The translations under genes were made by a program, and so were the position numbers. DNA of 64,000 nt, taken from Callorhinus ursinus. Its lineage: Eukaryota; Chordata; Mammalia; Carnivora; Otariidae. The stretch lies in assembly GCF_003265705.1 (NCBI RefSeq), contig NW_020312849.1, positions 964,824 through 1,028,823 on the forward strand. Reading direction: 5' to 3'. Shown here one piece after another: positions 12,695-24,600 of the stretch. The notes beneath the pieces are model-generated. The model was not told the origin of the DNA. It saw only the letters and a program-made list of their open reading frames with translations, and ran no database searches. Within the stretch, counting starts at the first letter, position 1. The number at the start of each line of letters is the position of its first letter.

Positions 12695-15600
12695 CGCGCG
12701 CGTGCCTTGGAACGTTATCTTTTGGAATTTTTTGAGGGCTGCGTTTCTCCAGGGAGGATTTGCTTCTACCAGACTCTGGGAGACACCACCTCAGTTTGGT
12801 ACTACCTTAAATTAAATTCTTGGCTTGAAGCTCTTTAGATCTCTAGGTGTGGTCTGAATGTGGTGTGTGAATTTTCAGGAAAGTGCTTTCGTGATTGCAA
12901 ATGCTGTAGGTGACATTTTTTTCTGCAACTTGGCACCGTTTTAACTAGCTGCAGTTTGCTTCCTGGGCTTGGGGTCAAGATGTGGGGGTGGGCTGTTCAT
13001 TTCTAGTTTACCCTCACTCTGATGGGTTAGCCCTTCTGGATCCCAGATTTATGAGTTGGCGTTCTGTTATTGGCCCCATAATTTGAAGAGTCTAGGTTTT
13101 GTTTATTTCCCCAAAGCCCCAACAATTGCAAACTGAAGTTCAAGTTCACCAGGTTTGGCAAATATTCTTGAGGCAAATGCCACTTTCACCTTGTTTTTGA
13201 CCTGATTATTTTGTATCTACTTAGAATATTGGTGTTGCATTAAAAACATTTGTTTACACTTTATCCTGTATTTCTAGTTGTTTTCAGCAAATCAAGATAC
13301 CTAATCTGCTGTACTGCTTTAAAAAAAGAATTCTGCCGTACTGCTGAAAAGCAGTGCCCATCTTTGGCTGTTTTGAAAGGTTTTGTACAAAACAGAAATA
13401 TTAATAAAAAAATAGTTTGGGTTTTAAAAAATTTTCCGAAGAGCTTGGGGAAAGTATATTCTCATGAGCTTTTTCCATTTACAAAAAAAGAATCCTGAGA
13501 AATACTGAAGCAGCAACAAAAATCCTCAAGGGATCCTGCTTTACCTTTGACTCTAACAGTGACAGATTATTTGTCGAGCTCCCTCCCCAACCTAAGAAAG
13601 GAGACCGCAGGAAGCTGCAAGGATAAAACACCCGCTTTTTCCATAACTGGGGATGTGCAGGATGAGAGCAGCAGGGTCCAGAGGACCATATTATGGGATT
13701 GAAACAGCTTCACAATTCTCTGGGTGGTGGTATGGGGAGGCTTGGATCATTTGGGGTCTGGGCCAGGGTTAGTAAGAATATTCCAGGTGAATGAAAGCCA
13801 AGAGGGGCTTTTAGAGGACCTCTTGAGAATGAGTCATTTAGGCTAAGTCTGTGCCCATCTGTGTCAGGTACTGATGGTCACTCATGTCCAAAGCATCTAG
13901 TGTCATTATCAGTGTTTTAACTGACTGATGGTTAGCACTATTGCAGGGTGTCTATGTGCATGTCATAACCCTGGTCATCGGAGATGGAAGGCTGGAAAAC
14001 AGCCCCATAGTTGAGGAGGGGGACATCTGTAAATCATATATTGTTAAGCTCTGAAGAATATAACATGAAATACTGGGTCCCAGAGTACTTGGATTCATAT
14101 TGCACTTTATTTTTCTTTGGACCTAAAATTCTTTAAAGCTTTTCTATGAATTAAAAGTAAGTAGGAGTTTATTATCATATCATCAATTTCTGCTATTAAA
14201 TCATAGGTATTCTTTATGTTCCTGAAAATTTGGGGCTTTGCCAGTGGAGGTATTGTATAGAACTTTATTCTGGTCATTGGAAGAGTGTTTATTTTGCTAT
14301 TTATACTGATAATCTAAGTAATGGGCAAAAAGCAGAATTGTCTTTATATATAAAACTTTCTCACGGGCCATCTTTTATTAAAGGTAAACCAGGCTGTGTG
14401 TCAACTGCCTGAAAATATTTTCAAAGTGAATGAGCTTACACACTGGCTTGATTTTTATGGGGATGCATACAGAAGGTCCGCTTGGAAAATTAACTCCGTA
14501 AGTATGGCGTGTTTATTATGTATTTATTTATTTATTTTGTAAAGATTTTGTTTTTTTAAAGTAATTTCTACACCCAATGTGGGGCTCAAACTCACAACCC
14601 CTGAAATCAAAAGTTGCATGCTCCACTGACTAACAGCCAGGCACCCAGTTGTGGTATGTTCAAAGGGGGAAGTTGATCACCAGTGCGTTAATGTAAGTAT
14701 TTGTGCTGAAACTCTGTGCATGGGTTTCCAGATATCCTTGCACCCTACAAAATTGCTCAGTAGAAATAACAGGGCTTACAGGAAAGGCGAGATAGACCCC
14801 TCAAAACCAGTGCAATTTTGTAGCCAGAGCCCTAAGAGAAAAGTGGTTACTACCTTAGATCACTTGGATCAGCCAGGCGAGCTGCTTATGGAGAGTGCCA
14901 TGAGAATAGGAAAATGCACCAAACAGAAGGGTAGATACCTGTTCACACTCTAATGAGAGGTTTGGTAGTACTGAGATAACAAGATGCAAGCAGGGCTCTC
15001 TTAGGTGGGTATAGAGGGCAGCATGACCCACCAGGAGCCAACAGAATAGGGCTGCAACTTTAGGGGTGGCTCTGGGTGTATCCTTTTATTTTCTTAAAGC
15101 TAAAGGGCTGTTGCTGCCAGTTTAGCAGCTGACCTGAGATTTTTTTCCTTCTCTTCGAAGACTCTAATTCTGCTCCTACCACATCGACCCTTGACTGGCA
15201 GAAATCATGTATGAGCTCATCAGCTGTCTACATTATATCATTCCCCTATTTACTAAGTGCATCCGAACTAATTTACATTTCAGAGGTGCACAGAGCAGCA
15301 GAACAAACTCTTTGGGAAAGTGTCTAGAGTTTATAATTGATTGCTAAATTAAGGTACTGAAAAATACTAGGTTTATTTTTATATATATATTTTTAAGTAC
15401 TAGGTTTACATACCTTCCATTGATACGTACTAAACATTTTCTTAGAATTTTAGATATCTAAGTACTACTGACCAGCAATTTGGATTGCTTTGGCTAGAAC
15501 GGAGACTTTTAACTATCAGGGATTTTAGGCTGTGAGTTAAGGTGTAAGATGTCTCTTTTCTTTCATTTGTCAGAATTCTTGTCATTTCCATTTTTAGGGC

Positions 15601-18600
15601 ACTTCAGTAGACACTCAATATCCAGTCATATTCAGTCATTTTCCGTTTACCTTTAATATTCTGTCGAAAATCAAACTACTGTACGCAGATTCGCTTTTAA
15701 AAATACAGGTATGTATGCCTATTTCTTTGTCTTCGTAAACAAATCAAATGATAAATGCCTTCTTAAGTATACAATATTTTGGAGGTTGATAACATTGAAA
15801 CCAATGGTTGTAACATTCACGGAGCTTAGACTGTAATGAAGGTGGCAAGAAAGACTGTCATAATTTGGATTGGCTTGGCCTTGAGCCACATTAGGGCCTC
15901 AGTAGTGGAGGAGAGAGCATGGACAGCCGACCTAGTTTGTGGGGCTTTACCTTGAGGTTGGGCCCTCTATACAGGCCTTCTGTGTGGTATTCAAAGAGGC
16001 ATAGCGGAAGATGGGCTTGATTGGGATTAGCAAACCCATATTTAAGGAGCCCAACCTAATTAAAAAACAGAGCAGTGGGAATAGAGGTGACAGAGAATTC
16101 TTGAAATGCAGACACATACATAGATGGCTGGTAGTCTAATGGTGCCATGATAAAGGTTTGTAAAAAGTGAACTGTCATGAGGTGAGTTGGTTCTGTTTGT
16201 CAACATATCCAAAAAGTGATTTTGAACTTAAAACTGGACTATTGAAAAAGCCTCCAGAAATGAAAGTGCCCAAGAGTGTTAGTTCTTATTATCACTTTTG
16301 TATATGCATCTGGATATGTATAGGTATGAATCATATTCAAATAACAGTAGATACTTTTACGTAATGCAGTTAACCATTGTAAAACAAAATGGGAAATTGA
16401 TTTAAGAATATGACCGTTGATGAAATATTTAACAAAGGAAAATGAAAAGTAAAAAGGTACAAGAACTTTATTTTCCTTCAACTCTTATAACTCTTCTCTC
16501 CTAATTTTAAACAGGTCTCCAGTAATAATTTTACAGACCTGGTATTTGTTCATTGTTGTCCTGAGAGCCTTAGACTTGAATGGTCCCAAATTACCATTGG
16601 GTCAGCTAGACATCATTGTGTGTGTGTGCGCATCTGTCTGTCTTTCTGTCTCATATGTTGTAACTTCTTAGATTATCTGTGCCCTAAAATCTCTCATTGG
16701 GTTTTCCTCCTAGAATAGGATTATCTTTTTTTGTGTGATTTTTTTTTTAATTTTATTTTATTATGTTAGTCTCCATACAGTACATCATTAGTTTTTGATG
16801 TAGTGTTCCATGACTCATTGTTTGCATATAACACCCAGTGCTCCATGCAGTATGTGCCATCCTTAATACCCATCACTGGGCTCACCACTCCCCTCACCCC
16901 CCTCCCCTCTAAAACCCTAGTTTGTTTCTCAGAGTCCTCCTAGAATAGGATATCTTTTTTTCCCCATTTTTTTATTACTGTTAATCACCATACATTACAT
17001 CATTAGTTTTTGATGTAGTGTTCCATGATTCATTGTTTGTGCATAACACCCAGTGCTCCACGCAGAATGTCCCCTCTTTAATACCCATCACCAGGCTAAC
17101 CCATCCCCCACCCCTCTCCCCTCTAGAACCCTCAGTTTGTTTCTCAGAGTCCATCGTCTCTCATGGTTCGTCTCCCCCTCCAACTTACTCCCCTTCATAG
17201 AATAGGATATCTTGAGAGGTCTTTCATACCTGAAGTTTCCTGCAGCATGCTTCTTTCTGAACTTTTCCAAACGAGGAGCTTATGTTCAACACACTGCTTC
17301 AGTGTTTGCTAATCATTCTTTTAGCCTAATGATGGTAGTTAGCTTTGGTAACTGAAGTATTAATAATTGTGTTTGCAGGATAAAGTGGACCAGTGGAGCC
17401 CACAGTTGGTCACTTTCCTGCTTACACTGGTTGGCTTCCCAAAACTTTTCATTCCTTAGGTGTTTCTTCAGCTCACTGAGGATGAATGCTAAATGTATAG
17501 CTTCTCTCCAGTGGCTTATGTAAATAAGGCTCTTTTCATAAGTATTCGTGACAAGCACTCATAATAAACTGAACCAACCTATTCCACTTTATAAATTCCC
17601 ACTTAGAGCAAATGGTGAAATGAGTGAAATATTTCTTTCTTTCTTTTTTTTTTTAAGATTTTATTTATTTATTTGACAGAGAGACAGAGCAAGAGAGGGA
17701 ACACAAGCAGGGGGAGTGGGAGAGGGAGAAGCAGGCTTCCCGTGGAGCAGGGAGCCCGATGCGGGGCTCGATCCCAGGACCCTGGGACCATGACCTGAGC
17801 CGAAGGCAGACGCTTAACCAACTTAGCCACCCATGCGCGCCCCCCCCTTTTTTTATTTTGAGTGAAATATTTCTGTTTTTCTAGGAGAAAAAATTTAAAG
17901 CTTGTATGCGGTTGGCTGGAATTGTGGAACAAGGAGGGTCTGAATTAGCTTTGCTGCCCACTTTCAATCTAACAGTCAGAAGGAGTCACTTGATTGAGGA
18001 TGTTCTGAGTCACCTAAATCAGTTTGAGAATGAAGATCTGAGGAGGGAGTTAATGGTAAAGTATAATTCTCAATGTTTTTGCTGCTGAGAGAGGGAAAAC
18101 CTAAAAGGATGTAACAATGGGTCTTCTGGAGAAGAAAGAATCTCCCTTTGTCACGGAGCTTGTCTGTTTTGGAGTTTCCCTGATTCCCCACTTAGCTGGG
18201 AATTGCTGGGAATAGCTGCGGGCACTTGGTGCTCTTGGGCTGAGGAGCAGCGGGTGAAAGGGTTGTCCTCCCCCAGCCTGGGCAGGTAGGAAGTCCAGAA
18301 CTAGCCCTAAGAGGTCCCATCCCTCCTGAGGCCTGACCCAGCCTGGCCAGTCACCCCTTGGGAAGGGTTTCAGTGAGATGAGGTTGACATGGAGGAGATT
18401 TGAGGATTTGTTTCTGCTCTCATGCAGGAGCCCAAATTGCTTTGTGGAAAAGAGAACTTCCTCTTTATTGACTCTGTAGTTTTTTGAGGGTATTATTGTG
18501 GAAATCCCCATGTTCTGAACATAAATGATCTCTGGTTTAGTTATTATAAAACTTGTCTTACTAGTAGATACTGGACACAGAATAGTATCTAGTAAATCTG

Positions 18601-21600
18601 GTGAACGTTTTCCTTGTGCCAAGAACATTGTGAATGCTTCACAAGGACTTGTGAAACCCTTCCAGTGGCCCTGCATGGAAGGTTCTGTTTTTCCTTCATT
18701 TTGCTGATGGGGAAACTGAGGTACAGAACTATTAAAGGTGACTTATCCAAGGGCAATTCAGCTGAGAAGTATCAGAGCCAGGATTTGGGCCCTGTTAGGT
18801 TCCAGACTTTGCACTTAATCACAACAAAGATCTGCCTGATGGTATTTATTAGAGTGTTTTTCATAAACCCTCGTTTATCACTTACCCTACGCAGATTAGA
18901 GAATGACTTGACTGAAGTTCAAGACACTATTTTAAAAGTATGTTGCACTGGGGTTTGCAGTTAGGGGTGGCATTGCCACATATTTTTTGCACATAGATGA
19001 TTTTTAAAAATCGAACAAACTCATTATGTGAATCTTGCCTGTGATGGCCAGCCAGTCCACTGAGTTATTTTAGTTTCACTTTTATAGTTCATTCATCTCT
19101 TTTAAACATCTGATGAGCAGCCACCATTTTCCAGACTATGTGAGGCATTTTTGCATGCTTTCTGATAATCTCATGAGAAAACTGAGGCTGTCAGATGAAG
19201 GAGCTTGCCCACAGAAAGGGGCAGAGTTAGGATTTGACGCCTGGTCTTTTTTCTTTTTTGCCGATTTTATTTATTTATTTGGAGAGAGAAGGGGGAGAGG
19301 GGAAGGGAGAAGGAGAAAGAATCTGAAGCAGACTCTGCACTGAGCAGGGAACCCAACACGGAGCTCAGTATCAGGACCCTGAGATCACGACCTGAGCCGA
19401 AACCAAGAGTCGGATGCTTAACCAACTAAGCCACCCAGGTGCCCCAAAACCTGGTCTTATAAAGATTTTGAATAATTCACTGAGGTTTTAAACTTGCATT
19501 TCTAGAAAATGGAAGAGGCATTCATCCAGTTAAACCAGTAAAAGGAGCTTTTGGGGAAGTGCCTCTGGAATATCCTGAAGGAAGTGTTGAGCAGGCCTTT
19601 GGATAGGAACGTGTGTCAGTCAGAGAGGACGTAGAGTGGGTAGGAAGGTTAAATGCCTGCAGGTGATAAGTGAAGTTCAAAGAGAAATCGAACATCCAGG
19701 GAAAGCAGAAAGGATAGAGCCAGCGCAGAAGAGCAGGAAAAAGAAGAGAGAAATAAAAACCTAGTTAATGCTTTATAAGAGAAAGCAAGGGAGGAGAAGA
19801 GAGTGAAGAAGGGTGATCGGAAGTGTAAAATGAGTTCATGAAAACGAGAGGAGGTGTGAGAACAAGTCCTTGGAATTGGGGGTGCACAGGTTCTTGGTCC
19901 TCTTGAAGATAGCACTTAAGTAGGGAAGTAGGTTTCGAAGTTGGTGTACCTGATTCTCCAGAATTTGGCAGCCTAGAGTAGAAGCCAGTATTATTTGGAG
20001 ATAGTGGAGACAGTGGTGTTGAGATCTTTTTTCTTCTTTTAAGAATAAGGGAGACCTTAACACATTTGTACACTGAAGTGAGGGATTCCAAGAAGGAAGG
20101 GCAGGAATGAGTGAGTATTTGAAGGAGCAGAGATGGGTTGTGGTAGAACCATCCTAGGAAGGGCTTGGTGTCCACGGGTGCCTTCTCAAGGCATAAACAA
20201 CTAAGCCAATAGATAACTTAATGTGTGCTCTGGTTTTTCAGCCTTTGAAAATCCAACTATTTTTTATTTCTTTATTTTCATTTTACTTAACATTCCTTAT
20301 TATATACTAATGATGCCAATTGAGGTCAGCTTAGCAGCTGAAGACATCAGGCTCTGAGACTTGACAGACATAGGATTAAATCTAGGCTGCACCCCTTAAC
20401 CGAGTGTGACCTTGAGGAAGTTAATATTTACATTCTTGAAGCTTTATCACCTCATAGAATTAATGTGAAGATTGAACGAGTAAGATGCTTACCAAATACT
20501 TGGGTCCACAAATAGTGTTCACTCTTTTTTTTTAAAGATTTTATTTATTTGACAGAGAGAGACACAGCGAGAGAGGGAACACAAGCAGGGGAAGTGGGAG
20601 AGGGAGAAGCAGGCTTCCCGCCGAGCAGGGAGCCCAATGCGGGGCTCGATCCCAGGACCCTGGGATCATGACCTGAGCCGAAGGCAGACGCTCAATGACT
20701 GAGCCACCCAGGTGCCCCTCTCTCTTTTTTTTTTTTTTTTTAAAGATTTTTATTTATTTGAGAGAGAGAGAGAATGAGAGATAGAGAGCATGAGAGGGAA
20801 GAGGGTCAGAGGGAGAAGCAGACTCCCTGCTCAGCAGGGAGTCCGATGTGGGACTCGATTCCAGGACTCCAGGATCATGACCTGAGCCGAAGGCAGTTGC
20901 TTAACCAACTGAGCCACCCAGGCGCCCAGTAGTGTTCACTCTTAATGATAATTAAATGAGTCTTAATACATAGCAATACAGAGCCCTGGAAGTGATATAT
21001 TATTTGTTCTGTTTCTTAAGGTTTCATTTAGTGGAGAAATTGGACATGACTCTGGAGGAGTCAAGGTAGAGTTTTTCCACTGTCTGTTTGAGGAGATGAC
21101 CCGGCCAGAATATGGGATGTTCATGTATCCTGAGGAGGCTTCCTACATGTGGTTTCCCGTCAGGGTGAGTCCTCTCCTTTTTGCTTATGGTTATCATGAC
21201 AGAAAAGGCATGTCACATACCATTGGAAATTAGGTTGTCTAGACAGTTTCATTTTAGGAGAGGAGTTATTGATACATATAATTATGGGAATAGCCTTCAG
21301 TTTCAATAAAGTGATTATTTTCTTTAAAATGGAGTCCCTTTTCCCTGGGTTCCCATTTCTGCCCACACAGGAAAATTTAAGCAATGTATATGTTTTTGAC
21401 CATTTAAAGAATGTATGGATAAAAAGGAACCCTTCCTTTCCCAGGTGCCCATTTTTTGTTAGTTCTATTTTTCCCCATGAATTTGAAAATTTTTTCTCAA
21501 ATTTTCATTTGAAAGGCTGTGAAAAGAAATTGAAAACTTCAGTTTATGAAGACTGGCTGAGCCTAATGTGATTCTGTTAGTGTCCCTGTGGCAGAGATTT

Positions 21601-24600
21601 AAATTGACTTAATGACTGTACATAAAAAAAAAAAGCTTGCGATAAGAATATTTAGGGTTTAAGATTTTGTTTATTTTGAGAGAGAGTGTGCACCAGTGGG
21701 GGGAGGGGCAGAGGGAGACGGAGAATCTCAAGTTGACTCCCTGCTGAGTGTGGAGCCTGATGCGGGGCTCCATCTCATGACCCTGAGATCATGACCTGAG
21801 CAAAATCAAGAGTCAGATGCTTAACTGACTGGGCCACCCAGTGGCCCTGCAACCTTTTTGATTTGACTTTGTGAAAGGGAGAAAAGGTTTACCTAATATG
21901 AATATTCTATTTTACTTGTAAAAATTAAAACACATTCAGTTTTTTTTATCTTTTCAGCCTAAATTTGAGAAGAAGAGATACTTCTTCTTTGGGGTTCTCT
22001 GTGGACTTTCCCTTTTCAATTTCAATGTTGCCAACATCCCTTTCCCACTGGCCCTATTTAAGAAACTTTTGAATCAGACGCCATCACTGGAAGACTTGAA
22101 AGAACTTAGTCCTGTTTGGGGAAAGTAAGTAAACCTAGTTCTTTTTCTAGAACTCTACATAATACGTATTTAGGTACAGGCATACCTTGTTTCATTAACT
22201 TGGGCTTCACAGATAATAGTGTTTTTTACAAATCAAAGTTTGTGGCAACTCTGTGTCAAGCAAGCCATCTTTCCAACACACTTTGTGTCTCTGTCACATT
22301 TTGGTAATTCTCACAGTATTCCAAATTTTTCCATTACTATTCTATTTGTTATGGTGATCTGTGATCAGTGATTACAACTTGCTGCGAGCTCAGAGGATGG
22401 TGAGCATTAAAGTATTTTTAAATTATAGGTATGCACATTTTTTTAGACATAATGCTATTGCACACTTACGACAGTATGGTGTGAACATAACTTTTATATG
22501 CACTGGGAAACGAAGTAATTCTTTTGACTTGCCTCTTCTGGGATAATTGCTTTATTGCAGTGCCTGGAACCAAACCTGCAGTAACTCTGAGGTATGCCTG
22601 TAAATAATTAAACACATTCCCCCCCCGCAATAGTATTTTCATGTTCAACAGCAACATTCTAGGTACTTTAAGTCAAGTATAATTTTGGGAAGAATTGTTG
22701 AATAGTAAGAGAAGTTGATTAAGAAAAGTTGATTTTCCTTATGATTGGTCCCTAATGCTGGCACTAATCTTTGAACTTTATTTGTGTAGAAACAGTCATG
22801 GGGAGAGCACAAATTATACCCTGGTGTGAAATCTGCAAGTGATGTTTATTTTAAATCTTGTTTCATATCCTCACCTTTACAGTGAAAACTCACTTCTAAG
22901 TTAAAAAACCAAAGCCACCACCTCACAAAAAATATTGGTAATAGAAAGGGATGATATTCCTGCTGTGTAAGGTGTTCCTGCACATCCATAAGAAAAATTG
23001 ACAAAGTATACAGGAAGGAAACCCACAAAAGAAGTAACAGAATGGCTTTACCTCCCTAGTCCTCATGGAATGCAGAGGCTAATCTGTGCTTCAAATTGAC
23101 AGTGGTTGGAAATACTGATGCTATATAGTGTTCACCAGAGTTTGGGAAAAGGTTTGCTCTAATTTCAGGGATTGGTAGTGGACGTATGAATTGGTGATTC
23201 CTTTTCAGAGAACAGTGTGATAGTACTTACCTGAATCAAAAATGTATTTGCCCCTTTGGCCTAGCAGTTCTGCCTCTAGACATTTAGTTTCAGAAATAAC
23301 ACAACCATGCAAGGATTTTTCCATACTAATGTATATTGTATTACATAGTGCCTAATGTGTGGAATACTTCAGTGTTCTTTAATAAGGCAATTATTTTTGG
23401 TATATTTATGCAATGAAATCCTATGTAGATTGTTAAAAGAATGAGAACAGTAGTATGATTTTTTTTTTTTTTTGAGAGCACGAGCAGGCCAGTGGGGGGT
23501 GGGCAGCAGAGGGAAAGGGAGAGGGAGAACCTCAAACAGGCTCCTGCAGGGCTCGATCTCATGACCCTGAGATCATGATCTAAGCTGAAATCAAGAGTCG
23601 GATGCTTAACGGACTGAGCCACCCAGGCACCCTGATCCTATTATGATCCCTATTTCTTCACAGGTGAGGAAACAGACAGTTTGGGTAACTTGTCTCAGAC
23701 CCCATAGTGACAGAACCATGAATTGAACACAGTCTGGTTCCAGCTTCCAACTATTAATCATTATTGCTAATTGTACTGATAAGATAAGGAAAAAATCAAA
23801 AGCACAAGATTTGGAGGGGAAGAGATAAATTTATTGTTTTTTACTAAAACAATGAAAATGACCTAAATAATGCTTATGCCTCGGAAGACTTAATACACAT
23901 CAACTTAGTAAATGTAAAGATCTGTATCAGTGTTCCTCACGTTTTTAGGTCTTCATAATTTTTAGAAAGCTGTATTGAGGACAGTACAGTATGGGTGCAG
24001 GTTTTCAGTGGAACAAAAGTGAGAGTTCCGATACTGATCCAGGCACCTATGGACCTTGTTGGTAGTAGATCTAAGAAGCCTGGCTGCTGTCTGTGCTGAT
24101 ATAATGGGGTTGATGGGAACAGAAGGACTGTCAGTTCATGCATATGGGAAAAAAATGAATGCTGATAGCTTATGCCATATACAAAAATCAACTTCATGTG
24201 GATGAAGGTCTTAAAGCAAAAATGTTGAAAATATGGACAAATATCTGTCTAACCTTTGCAATCTTAAGACATAAAAAGTACCAACATTAAAGGAAAGACT
24301 GATAAGTCTAATTGCAGTAAGATTAAAGAATTTATCTGTTCTTCATGAGATACCTTAAGAAAAGGGAAACAACACCCCTTAAGCTGGTATTTGTGACATA
24401 TTTTGGGTGTGGTAGAAAAATGGGATAGGGGAGGTATCCATACAGGTGGGTATAAGATATAAGCAGTGTTTGAAGAGGCAGGTTCCTAAATTTTCCTCAT
24501 AAAAACACCTATAAATAAGCATCAGCCATACATGGACAGAAAATGACAAGAGTGTCATGAACCAAGTATTATCATGAATCCAGTTTTGTCAGCTGAGTTC

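Noticed and set aside
12323..12838. 171-codon plus-strand ORF
   Set aside because: It crosses the (TG)n(CG)n tract, which gives CVCVCV and ARARAR runs. The rest is AT-rich intron.
18101..18676. 191-codon minus-strand ORF in a HERC5 intron
   Set aside because: No domain-like pattern, overlaps the end of a HERC5 exon region only by chance and has no splice or promoter support.
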